A stretch of 5,799 bases of DNA from TTA-H9 sp002071415 (GTDB taxonomy: Bacteria > Bacteroidota > Bacteroidia > Bacteroidales > TTA-H9). Under the pieces are notes generated by a model. That model worked only from the letters and a program-made list of their open reading frames with translations. It was not told the DNA's origin and did not search any database. This document shows, one piece after another, positions 1-5,799 of this stretch. The stretch lies in the NCBI GenBank assembly GCA_035411425.1, contig DAONSX010000077.1, forward strand, positions 1 to 5,799, read 5' to 3'. The position numbers were made by a program, and so were the translations under genes. The number at the start of each line of letters is the position of its first letter. Positions within the stretch are counted from its first letter, which is position 1.

Positions 1-140
1 ATAAGAAGTTTATATTTTACTGAAAATTTTGATGACTGTATGGACAGACTCTAATATAAAAAAATTATTTCTATTAACCAAATTAATTTTCGTACTAATT
101 TTATTTTTTAAATTTTTATAATGTTTATTTTTTATTTTAT

Positions 141-722
141 TCAGTATCCGCTTTCTTCTTCTAATTTCTTCATTTCTTCGTCAAAAATTTTCTTAAACTG
201 TTGCTTATCGAATTCGAGTTGTAATTTGGCATCTTTTGAAACCTTATCACTGATTTGGTTCAGAAGATTCTCTTTACTCATTTCAATGGCTATAAAATAA
301 ATATAGCTGCCATCCTTTTCTCTCATCAACTTATCTCCAATAATTTTAACAACATTCAGTTGCCGATTTACTTCCTCACGTGCCAATTCGTTAAATTCAT
401 TTGCATATTCCTGTCCGTTGATAATGCTTCGTTGGTTCGTAAATTGCTCCGTTACCCTTTTTAGAGTAGATTGGATATTACCCGCAAGTTCAGATTTGGC
501 ATTATGGAGAGCTATTTTCTTAGAAGTAGCTAAATCAGGACTTTTGCCGGATTGTACGGCTCTGAAATAATCTCGATCGGTTCGATATTCCTTACTGCTC
601 AAAGGCAGATCAATTACTGTGGCCTTGGCAGCTTTTTCATACGATTTTGTCGATTTACATGCACCTAATCCAAATAAAAGTGCGATTCCAAGAAATACAA
701 GTCCTACTAATTTGATTCTCAT
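141..722 (-). CDS. LPP20-like lipoprotein, function unknown
   Basis: A predicted lipoprotein of 193 residues. It opens with a type II signal peptide: basic residues at 2-4, a hydrophobic core at about 5-19 and the lipobox LGAC at 19-22, so Cys22 should be the lipidated first residue of the mature protein. No acidic surface-export signal follows the Cys (the mature protein starts C-K-S-T-K), so a periplasm-facing anchor is more likely than surface display; this is inference. The segment at about 45-95 (EYRTDRDYFRA, then an Ala/Lys-rich helix ending KSELAGNI) resembles Bacteroidota LPP20-family lipoproteins, as does the later strand YIYFIAIEMS at about 140-149. The C-terminus is charged and probably helical (about 168-190). 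Nothing indicates catalysis. The gene is divergent from the acyl-CoA synthetase and appears monocistronic. Its start is fixed by the signal peptide, and it has no clear Shine-Dalgarno site. The lipoprotein call is strong, the family call is from memory, and the role is unknown. Confidence 0.82.
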   Translation of the reverse strand: MRIKLVGLVFLGIALLFGLGACKSTKSYEKAAKATVIDLPLSSKEYRTDRDYFRAVQSGKSPDLATSKKIALHNAKSELAGNIQSTLKRVTEQFTNQRSIINGQEYANEFNELAREEVNRQLNVVKIIGDKLMREKDGSYIYFIAIEMSKENLLNQISDKVSKDAKLQLEFDKQQFKKIFDEEMKKLEEESGY

Positions 723-839
723 TGTGGTATAATTTTAATGCCCCCAATATACAACAAGATTTGAGAATCGCATCACTTTTTGAAAAACTTTTTTTAAAAA
801 TTTTCACTTTTATAATTAAATTGATATACAATGATTTAC

Positions 840-857
840 AAATAGAACATTCTATTT
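840..857. promoter_or_regulatory. 18-bp dyad, possible operator
   Basis: A perfect inverted repeat with 8-bp arms, AAATAGAA and TTCTATTT, around a 2-bp centre CA. It lies 118 bases upstream of the lipoprotein start and 208 bases upstream of the synthetase start. The best minus-strand promoter-like hexamer region (TCTATTTG, 846-839) overlaps it. The tight spacing suits a dimeric DNA-binding protein better than an RNA hairpin, since a 2-base loop cannot form. Which regulator would bind is unknown. In such AT-rich DNA a chance dyad remains possible. Confidence 0.35.
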
Positions 858-900
858 TCATGAAAAAAACTAAAAATGTTATCGTTTTGGATGTGCTCAT

Positions 901-994
901 CTTTCGAAAGGAATGGGTTGCAGTTTCCGAACGTCTTCCTTTTCGAAATGCCTGAAACAGCCTCCTTTCCTAATCTCTTTTTTCGATTATCGAA
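901..994. promoter_or_regulatory. Cluster of three TCGA-centred palindromes
   Basis: Three palindromes of related sequence sit in the leader upstream of the synthetase: CTTTCGAAAG at 901-910, TTTCGAAA at 941-948, and TTCGAT-T-ATCGAA at 982-994. Their centres are about 39 and 43 bases apart, close to four helical turns, as would suit binding on one DNA face. The last ends 71 bases before the chosen start codon. Against this, TCGAA is common throughout the coding genes of this window, so the core may reflect genome-wide oligonucleotide bias. No regulator gene is adjacent. Confidence 0.28.
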
Positions 995-1065
995 GCGATT
1001 TCATAATTTCGCCGCCAAAGAATCATTTTATTATTCATCGAGAAATCTTCTTAATTGTAAAATTT

Positions 1066-3111
1066 ATGATTAATCAACAATTACTTCAGCCTGAGAGCAT
1101 TGCTATTATTGGTGGAAGCAACGATGTTACCAAACCCGGTGGAAAGGTATTGAAAAACCTCCTCGATCACCATTTTAAAGGGAAGCTCTATGTCGTGAAT
1201 CCGAAGGAAACTAAGGTACAAGGCTTGCCATGTTATAATGATGCCCGGGACCTTCCCCCCACCGATATGGCTATTTTGGCCGTTCCAGCACGTCTTTGTC
1301 CGGAATCGGTAAAAATTCTGGCTGAAACGAAAAACACCAAGGCATTCATCATTCTTTCAGCGGGTTTTCACGAAGAGAGTCAGGAAGGCGCAAGGCTGGA
1401 AGAGGAAATTGTTGAAACCGTAAATAAAACTGGAGGCTGTTTAATTGGGCCCAACTGTATAGGCGTAATGACACCCTATCATACATCGGTCTTTACTACA
1501 CCTATTCCTGAACTGGTACCCGATGGAGTAGATTTTATCTCGGGCAGCGGAGCTACCGCAGTTTTCATTATGGAAACTGCTATTACCAATGGATTGCGAT
1601 TTTCAAGTGTTTTTTCGGTAGGAAACAGTGCACAAATTGGCGTTGAAGAGGTTCTGGAATATTTGGACACACATTTCGATCCTTTGCAGAGTTCGAAAAT
1701 CAAACTATTATATATTGAAAGCATTGCTAAGCCTGATAAGCTATTAAAACACGCTTCATCACTCATAGAGAAAGGATGCAAAATAGCGGCAATCAAGGCA
1801 GGGACAAGCGCCGCTGGAAGTCGTGCAGCATCTTCACATACGGGTGCTCTTTCCAGTAGCGATACGGCTGTTGATGCACTTTTACGTAAAGCTGGAATCG
1901 TAAGATGCCATAGCCGGCAAGAATTGGCCACCGTGGGAGGAATATTTACTCATCCACCGCTTCCGGGAAATCGTATGGCCATCATCACACATGCCGGTGG
2001 TCCGGCGGTTATGCTCACAGATGCGCTCTCCAACAATGGTATAGAAATTCCGCCCCTCGAAAGCCCCGAGCTTCTCTCGAAACTTTATCCAGGTTCATCG
2101 GTAGCCAATCCTATCGATTTCCTTGCCACAGGCACAGCCAGTCAGCTTGCCGAGATTATCGACTACTGCGAAAACCGTTTCGATCAGATCGATGCTATGG
2201 CTGTGATATTTGGTAGTCCAGGCCTTTTTGAAGTTTACGACGTTTACAAGGTATTGGATGAAAAAATGCGCAGTTGTCGCAAACCTATCTTCCCAATTCT
2301 TACCTCCATCATCAACGTGAAAAAAGAAATCGAATACTTTATTTCCTTGAGTCATGTTAACTTCCCCGATGAAGTAGTCTTTGGCAATGCACTGACTAAA
2401 GTTTATAATACCCCACCTCCGGCTGCACCGCCAACTATCATAGATATCAATAAAGAACTCATTCGCAAGGTTATTGATAAAACTTCATCGGGATATCTTC
2501 CTCCACAGGACGTTCAGAAATTATTGGATGCCAGTGGCATTCCACGAGCCAAAGAAATTGTTGCCCAAAATATGGATGAGGCTTTGCAAGCAGCTCAATT
2601 GATTGGTTACCCATTGGTTATGAAAGTTGTAGGCCCTATTCACAAAACTGATGTAGGGGGCGTTGCGCTGAATATATCCGACCTCGAACAGGTCAAACAA
2701 AACTTTGCAAAACTCATGGCGATTGAAGATGCCGTGGGAGTGCTCTTTCAGCCTATGCTCTCAGGTACCGAGCTTTTTATAGGTGCTAACTGGGAACTCA
2801 AATTTGGTCATCTTATACTTTGTGGAATTGGAGGCATACTAATAGAAACCCTGAAAGATTTTTCGACTGCCTTGGCGCCTTTGAGCCACGACGAAGCCGT
2901 CAGCATGATCCATAACCTGAAAAGTTATAGCCTTTTCAAGGGAGTAAGGGGGAAAGAAGGAATCAATGAAGGAATTTTTACCGATATTTTGTTAAGAGTT
3001 TCGTCATTATTACAAGCTGCTCCCGAAATACGCGAAATGGACCTCAACCCTCTCCTTGGAAATTCGAAAAGTATGACAACCGTTGATGCCCGCATCAGGA
3101 TAGAAAAATAA
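1066..3111 (+). CDS. Acetate/acyl-CoA ligase (ADP-forming), fused subunits
   Basis: This cytosolic enzyme should interconvert an acyl-CoA plus ADP and phosphate with the free acid, CoA and ATP; acetyl-CoA is the usual substrate, but sequence does not settle specificity. Numbering from the ATG at 1066 gives 681 residues, normal for a fused alpha-beta form. Residues 1-135 form the CoA-binding Rossmann-like domain (SIAIIGGS at 11-18, LIGPNCIG at 126-133). Residues 150-450 form the succinyl-CoA-synthetase-like ligase domains, with the phosphohistidine motif SSHTGAL giving His258. Residues 470-681 form the ATP-grasp domain, with HKTDVGGV at 526-533 (its His matches the proposed second phosphohistidine of archaeal ACD) and MDLNPL at 658-663. 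All key motifs are intact. The frame stays open back to 913, but those 51 codons are Phe/Ser-rich and unlike the family, which begins just before the SIAIIGGS strand. The start has an A/T-rich leader and no Shine-Dalgarno site. There is no GNAT domain, so it is not a Pat-type acetyltransferase. Confidence 0.93.
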   Translation: MINQQLLQPESIAIIGGSNDVTKPGGKVLKNLLDHHFKGKLYVVNPKETKVQGLPCYNDARDLPPTDMAILAVPARLCPESVKILAETKNTKAFIILSAGFHEESQEGARLEEEIVETVNKTGGCLIGPNCIGVMTPYHTSVFTTPIPELVPDGVDFISGSGATAVFIMETAITNGLRFSSVFSVGNSAQIGVEEVLEYLDTHFDPLQSSKIKLLYIESIAKPDKLLKHASSLIEKGCKIAAIKAGTSAAGSRAASSHTGALSSSDTAVDALLRKAGIVRCHSRQELATVGGIFTHPPLPGNRMAIITHAGGPAVMLTDALSNNGIEIPPLESPELLSKLYPGSSVANPIDFLATGTASQLAEIIDYCENRFDQIDAMAVIFGSPGLFEVYDVYKVLDEKMRSCRKPIFPILTSIINVKKEIEYFISLSHVNFPDEVVFGNALTKVYNTPPPAAPPTIIDINKELIRKVIDKTSSGYLPPQDVQKLLDASGIPRAKEIVAQNMDEALQAAQLIGYPLVMKVVGPIHKTDVGGVALNISDLEQVKQNFAKLMAIEDAVGVLFQPMLSGTELFIGANWELKFGHLILCGIGGILIETLKDFSTALAPLSHDEAVSMIHNLKSYSLFKGVRGKEGINEGIFTDILLRVSSLLQAAPEIREMDLNPLLGNSKSMTTVDARIRIEK

Positions 3112-3145
3112 GTGAACCAGAAAAACGGTGGTTGGTGGATAGATG

Positions 3146-3170
3146 AGTTAAAAGTTGAAAGTTAAAAGTT
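3146..3170. repeat. Heptamer tandem repeat, AGTTAAA-type
   Basis: There are 3.6 head-to-tail copies of a 7-bp unit: AGTTAAA, AGTTGAA, AGTTAAA, then AGTT. Only one base differs between full copies. It runs directly into the purine-rich tract. The 7-bp period does not match the helical turn or codon length, which points to slippage-type or interspersed intergenic repeats rather than coding sequence or an operator array. Confidence 0.7.
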
Positions 3171-3173
3171 TAT

Positions 3174-3237
3174 AAGGGAGGAAGGGAGAACGGAGACGAG
3201 GGGACGGGGAGAAGAGGTAAAAAGGAGGAAAGGTGAG
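3174..3237 (+). repeat. Purine-rich tract
   Basis: 59 of 64 bases on the plus strand are A or G; the only pyrimidines are at 3191, 3197, 3205, 3218 and 3234. It includes four G-runs of three or more (3176-3178, 3184-3186, 3200-3203, 3206-3209), an unusual G density for this AT-rich intergenic DNA. It could form an imperfect quadruplex or triplex, but one loop would be 13 bases, so this is weak. It could equally be a low-complexity spacer. Confidence 0.6.
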
Positions 3238-3241
3238 TACG

Positions 3242-3264
3242 GTCAATGCATTTCGAGCATTGAC
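3242..3264. terminator. Perfect 8-bp stem-loop, terminator or operator
   Basis: GTCAATGC at 3242-3249 and GCATTGAC at 3257-3264 are perfect inverted repeats around the 7-base loop ATTTCGA. No T-run follows on either strand, so a classical intrinsic terminator is not supported. It lies 130 bases after the synthetase stop and 146 bases before mnmE, so it could stabilise the 3' end of the upstream mRNA, act as an operator for mnmE, or belong to an interspersed repeat together with the heptamer and purine tract. The structure is certain, its role is not. Confidence 0.35.
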
Positions 3265-3410
3265 ATATGTGGGTCGACTTGCAAATAAAATTAATCCAAA
3301 AGAGAAGAATGCATAAAATGACTTATTCAGAAAAATAGGAATTTGTACCATTACAGAAAAAAGAACCAATTTAGCATCTGGAAAAGTTTAATCAAAAAAA
3401 ACAAGAAATC

Positions 3411-4832
3411 ATGGAATCCAATCTGAATACCTTATCGGAGATGTTTGCGATGGAATCTACCATTTGTGCACCGGCTACGCCTCAGGGCACGGGAGCTATT
3501 GCCATTATTCGTCTCTCGGGTCCTAATACATTTCGTATCATCGAAAAAATTTTTCAACCGGCTAAATCGAGTCTGAAAATAAAGGATATAAAGAGCCACA
3601 CGGTTCATTTAGGAAATTTTCACAATGAAGATGAAATCATAGACGAAGGCCTTATAACCGTATTTCGTGCTCCACATTCGTATACAGGACAAGATGTAGT
3701 TGAAATATCCTGTCATGGTTCGAGGTATATTCAAAACACCTTGCTGTCTTTATTAATGAAGCATGGAGCGGTAATGGCAAGACCCGGGGAATTTACCCTT
3801 CGCGCTTTTCTGAATGGGAAAATGGATTTATCGCAGGCTGAGGCCGTAGCCGACCTTGTAAATGCAGAAGCACGTATGGCTCATCAACTCGCTATCCGAC
3901 AGATGCGAGGAGGATTTTCGTCGGAAATACAGCAAATGCGCCAAAAACTCATCGACTTCACTTCACTTATCGAATTGGAGCTCGATTTCCCGGAAGAAGA
4001 CGTTGAATTTGCCAATCGCGAGCATTTGTTGGAACTACTGGGTGAAATCCGACAAAAACTTCACAACCTCATCGAATCATTCCGCTATGGCAATGTAATT
4101 AAACATGGGATTCCAGTCGCTATCATCGGAAAAACCAATGTAGGTAAATCCACCTTATTGAATGCCTTATTGAACGAAGAAAGAGCCATAGTATCCGAAA
4201 TTCCCGGTACTACACGCGATAGCATTGAGGATACCATGGTCATAGAGGGAATCACATTCCGCTTTATCGATACGGCCGGGTTGCGTCAAAGCAAAGAACC
4301 CATCGAATCGCTGGGCATCGAAAGAACTTACGAAAAAATCAATCAAGCCCGTATCATCCTTTATGTTTTCGATGTAAATGAAACTACTATCGAAGAAATC
4401 AAGGAAAACCTTTGCGATTTCCAACATCATTTAACTAACCCTGATAAAAAATTTATTCTGGTAGCCAATAAAATAGACCTTCTCATCGAATCGCCACGGC
4501 AGTTTGCCGATTTCGTCGAACTCGATACGGTTTTCATTTCGGCCAAACGAGGCGAAAACATCCGACAATTAACCGATTTACTCGTCAATACCGTTAAAGA
4601 ACAAATCAATACCGATGTTACCATCATTTCGAATGCCCGACATCTGGAAGCTATTCAAAAAACCGACCTTGCACTCCAAAAAGTAGAATCCGACATTAAG
4701 CAAAATCTCTCCCCCGATCTTCTATCGGTAGATATCCGATCAGCCCTGTATTATCTTGGTGAGATTACAGGCACTATAGCAAACGAAGACATACTCGAAA
4801 ACATCTTCAGTAAGTTTTGCATTGGTAAATAA
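3411..4832 (+). CDS. mnmE: tRNA modification GTPase MnmE (TrmE)
   Basis: MnmE acts in the cytosol with MnmG to place the carboxymethylaminomethyl group on C5 of the wobble uridine in certain tRNAs, using a folate one-carbon donor and GTP hydrolysis. The 473-residue product has the complete architecture. The N-terminal folate-binding domain spans about 15-135 (STICAPATPQGTGAIAIIRL, then SCHGS at 100-104). A helical domain surrounds a Ras-like G domain with G1 GKTNVGKST (240-248), G2 TTRD (267-270), G3 DTAG (287-290), G4 NKID (353-356) and G5 SAK (377-379). The C-terminus ends FCIGK, where the Cys is the conserved catalytic-site residue of the family. It is slightly long because of the N-terminus: Met11 (3441) and Met14 (3450) are also possible starts. 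Met14 begins nearest to where family homology starts and has GGAG at 3437-3440; 3411 has an A-rich leader typical of the group. No mnmG neighbour is present, as is common. The gene shows no damage. Confidence 0.97.
   Translation: MESNLNTLSEMFAMESTICAPATPQGTGAIAIIRLSGPNTFRIIEKIFQPAKSSLKIKDIKSHTVHLGNFHNEDEIIDEGLITVFRAPHSYTGQDVVEISCHGSRYIQNTLLSLLMKHGAVMARPGEFTLRAFLNGKMDLSQAEAVADLVNAEARMAHQLAIRQMRGGFSSEIQQMRQKLIDFTSLIELELDFPEEDVEFANREHLLELLGEIRQKLHNLIESFRYGNVIKHGIPVAIIGKTNVGKSTLLNALLNEERAIVSEIPGTTRDSIEDTMVIEGITFRFIDTAGLRQSKEPIESLGIERTYEKINQARIILYVFDVNETTIEEIKENLCDFQHHLTNPDKKFILVANKIDLLIESPRQFADFVELDTVFISAKRGENIRQLTDLLVNTVKEQINTDVTIISNARHLEAIQKTDLALQKVESDIKQNLSPDLLSVDIRSALYYLGEITGTIANEDILENIFSKFCIGK
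3437..3452 (+). promoter_or_regulatory. Possible internal RBS and alternative mnmE start
   Basis: GGAG at 3437-3440 lies nine bases before the in-frame ATG at 3450. Starting there would give a 460-residue MnmE whose first residues are MESTICAPAT, matching the family's usual N-terminus more closely than the upstream ATG at 3411. Because this genome seems to rely little on Shine-Dalgarno pairing, the GGAG may be incidental. Confidence 0.35.
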
Positions 4833-4855
4833 TTCATCAAACAAATATCCTATTA

Positions 4856-4883
4856 ACCTCATTGTCTTCAAGACCCCTGAGGT
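4856..4883 (+). terminator. Stem-loop after mnmE, putative terminator
   Basis: ACCTCA (4856-4861) pairs perfectly with TGAGGT (4878-4883), and inside it GTCT (4864-4867) pairs with AGAC (4871-4874) around the loop TCA, with a small TT/CCC internal loop. It begins 24 bases after the mnmE stop, the expected place for a 3'-end structure. The downstream bases are A-rich, not T-rich, so it is not a textbook intrinsic terminator; it may serve as a 3' stability element or a Rho-assisted end. Confidence 0.4.
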
Positions 4884-4918
4884 ATAAAATAATCAAACTT
4901 AACAAATTATAGAAATCT

Positions 4919-5134
4919 ATGGATCTCAATACGATTAAAAAGGCAATGACCGCTTAAAAGAATTACATTGATGAGTCAAATTTTTTTAATTTTGTAGAAA
5001 ACCTTTTATACGGTTGGCTTGATAGTAATGACTTAAACTATTCATATCCTAAAATCAAAGAATATGTGCTACCTTTTTATCTGATGGTTAAAATTAATTT
5101 TAAAAATAGAAATGGAAGGAATAATATACAATAA
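4919..5134 (+). pseudogene. Broken short ORF, unidentified
   Basis: From the ATG at 4919 the frame reads 12 codons (MDLNTIKKAMTA), meets TAA at 4955-4957, then stays open for 58 codons to TAA at 5132-5134. Reading through the first stop gives 71 residues, with protein-like composition: acidic and aromatic residues mixed (NFFNFVENLLYGWLD at about 21-35), then a hydrophobic helix-like segment (YVLPFYLMVKINF at about 49-61). In DNA this AT-rich, 58 codons without a stop is unlikely but not impossible by chance. A change of TAT or TAC (Tyr) to TAA would explain the interruption. I do not recognise the family. It lies just upstream of the methylase relic and in the same frame, though two stops (5132, 5138) separate them, so it may be the tail or whole of a neighbouring gene in the same lost locus. 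Confidence 0.35.
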
Positions 5135-5158
5135 AATTGATATATTAGAGAACGAATT

Positions 5159-5775
5159 ATGGAGAAATATCCAGATGTCCTGGAAATACTTTTGCGCGAT
5201 CATACTACGCATAAAAATATCTTTTGGACTACTGATAATTATCTCGAATTTGGTAGCGGATACGAATATGATTCTCCAATTCTACACAGACTGATTACTG
5301 GCAAACATGGTAAGATTATATTATGCCACGGGTTAAAAAAGATAAACTTCTTCAGCAAATACGTGTACGAGATATGGCCGAAGTTTTTACGCCGCTGTGG
5401 ATTTGCAATGCTCAAAATAATTTGATTGATGAAGCATGGTTCGGACGAAAGAACGTATTTAACACCGAAATTGTAAATCCTGATGGCTTCCATTCGTGGA
5501 AAACCAATCCCGATAAAATTAGTTTCCCGGAAAATAAGCCATAGAAAGACTATGTACGGGATACACGCCTCGAAATCACCTGCGGTGAAGCACCTTATAT
5601 TACTAGCCGCTACGACACAAATACCGGTGAATATATCCCGGTCGAGAAACACATCGGCATACTCGACCGCAAACTCCGTATTATCAACGAAAATTTGGAT
5701 ACTTCCGGCGAATGGCTCGACGCTGCACATACGGCTTATAAAAACACTTATCCCAACTTGAGCATTTTACCCTGA
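5159..5775 (+). pseudogene. Decayed DNA adenine methylase (restriction subunit M-like)
   Basis: The relic resembles the N-terminal part of a Bacteroidota protein usually annotated as restriction endonuclease subunit M, an N6-adenine DNA methylase; this match is from memory. Three lesions are visible. First, homology runs in one frame from 5159 (MEKYPDVLEILLRDHTT) to about 5320 (ITGKHGKII) and resumes at 5323 (MPRVKKDKLLQQ) in another, consistent with two extra bases in the repetitive ATTATATT at 5315-5322. Second, TAG at 5542-5544 stands where the family has Trp (KP-stop-KDYVRDTRLEI), a single-base TGG to TAG change. Third, after TAYKNTY (ending 5750) the family continues with a YEWQGDNLLL-like segment, but here the frame reads PNLSILP and stops at 5773. 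Visible motifs are EVFTPLW (methylase motif X-like) and LEITCGEAPY (motif I-like, SAM binding). The catalytic NPPY-type motif is absent. About 204 codon positions remain of a longer protein. No function is expected. Confidence 0.78.
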
Positions 5776-5799
5776 AAAAACAGGAAAAAATAGAGTTTT

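Larger units (their letters stand above)
723..1065. other. Divergent intergenic region with dyads
   Basis: This 343-base region separates the divergent lipoprotein and acyl-CoA synthetase genes, so it must hold both promoters. Its left half (about 775-865) is very AT-rich. I could not find an exact Bacteroidota-type promoter (TAnnTTTG with an upstream TTTG/TTG) on either strand. The nearest is TCTATTTG on the minus strand at 846-839, with one mismatch and no good -33 partner. Open frames here look like chance: their translations are Phe/Ser/Cys-rich and resemble no family. Notable contents are the 18-bp dyad at 840-857 and a series of TTTCGAAA-type palindromes at 901-994, listed separately. 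Confidence 0.6.
3112..3410. other. Non-coding gap with repeat, purine tract, hairpin
   Basis: The 299 bases between the synthetase and mnmE hold no credible gene. In order they contain a weak 5-bp hairpin just after the synthetase stop (AACCA 3115-3119 with TGGTT 3129-3133), a heptamer tandem repeat, a strongly purine-biased tract, a perfect 8-bp hairpin and an AT-rich mnmE leader. No exact TAnnTTTG promoter was found on the plus strand. The length and the separate structural elements suggest that mnmE is transcribed from its own promoter rather than as an operon with the synthetase; this is inference. Confidence 0.6.
4833..5158. other. Stretch without intact gene after mnmE
   Basis: These 326 bases lack any intact gene. 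They contain the mnmE 3' stem-loop, the short broken frame at 4919-5134, and one exact match to the Bacteroidota -7 promoter consensus (TAATTTTG, 4987-4994) with a TTG at 4968-4970 sixteen bases upstream, shorter than the usual spacing. The base composition is clearly more AT-rich than in mnmE, as expected for decayed accessory DNA. Confidence 0.5.

Noticed and set aside
58..87. Possible lipoprotein terminator: ATTAA/TTAAT hairpin (73-77 with 83-87) followed on the minus strand by seven T at 64-58.
   Set aside because: The stem is five A-T pairs only and ten bases separate it from the T-run; such structures are expected by chance in DNA this AT-rich.
655..955. Short open frames on both strands upstream of the lipoprotein (655-900 minus, 722-955 plus).
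   Set aside because: Their translations are rich in Phe, Ile, Cys and Ser, come from AT-rich promoter DNA and overlap the lipoprotein signal peptide or the dyads.
1479..1931. A 150-codon open frame on the minus strand inside the synthetase.
   Set aside because: It overlaps strongly conserved ligase-domain sequence, including the phosphohistidine motif, on the plus strand.
3115..3133. AACCA/TGGTT hairpin after the synthetase stop.
   Set aside because: The stem is only 5 bp, the loop 9 bases, and no T-run follows, so it is too weak to call a terminator.
3146..3170. CRISPR-like repetition.
   Set aside because: The repeats are 7-bp units directly head to tail, with no spacers and no cas genes nearby.
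3148..3369. A 73-codon open frame on the minus strand in the gap before mnmE.
   Set aside because: It runs through the heptamer repeat and purine tract, giving a low-complexity Phe/Pro/Ser product with no family resemblance.
4968..4994. Promoter-like TTG and TAATTTTG pair.
   Set aside because: The -7 match is exact but the spacing (16 bases) is shorter than usual, the upstream element is only TTG, and it lies inside an AT-rich broken reading frame, so chance is likely.
5239..5730. A 163-codon open frame on the minus strand.
   Set aside because: It is antisense to the methylase relic, whose plus-strand reading matches a known family in composition and motifs; the minus translation resembles nothing and is best explained as a shadow.

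Overview
The window looks like a chromosomal segment of a Bacteroidota bacterium, probably of the order Bacteroidales. The clues are the type of LPP20-like lipoprotein, an ADP-forming acetyl-CoA synthetase with fused subunits, the form of MnmE, start codons with A/T-rich leaders in place of Shine-Dalgarno sequences, AT-rich intergenic DNA, and a decayed DNA methylase of a type I associate with Bacteroidota R-M loci. This placement rests on recall of the families, not on a search.

Layout. 1-140 is AT-rich and holds no gene. 141-722 (minus) encodes an intact small lipoprotein. 723-1065 is a divergent intergenic region with several operator-like dyads. 1066-3111 (plus) encodes an intact acyl-CoA synthetase (ADP-forming); the open frame extends upstream to 913, but homology begins at 1066. 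3112-3410 is non-coding, with a heptamer tandem repeat, a purine-rich tract and a perfect hairpin. 3411-4832 (plus) encodes intact MnmE, followed by a hairpin. 4833-5799 is a gene graveyard: a short broken frame (4919-5134) and a DNA adenine methylase relic (5159-5775) carrying a frameshift, a nonsense codon and a lost C-terminal part.

Functionally the intact genes are housekeeping or metabolic and do not form an evident pathway: an envelope lipoprotein, an enzyme conserving energy from acyl-CoA as ATP, and a tRNA wobble-modification GTPase. The accessory signal is confined to the right end, where a restriction-modification or related locus appears to have been acquired and lost. I found no CRISPR array, tRNA, rRNA, insertion sequence or convincing new system. 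The items most worth checking are the methylase relic, the unidentified broken frame beside it, and the dyad-rich leader between the lipoprotein and the synthetase.
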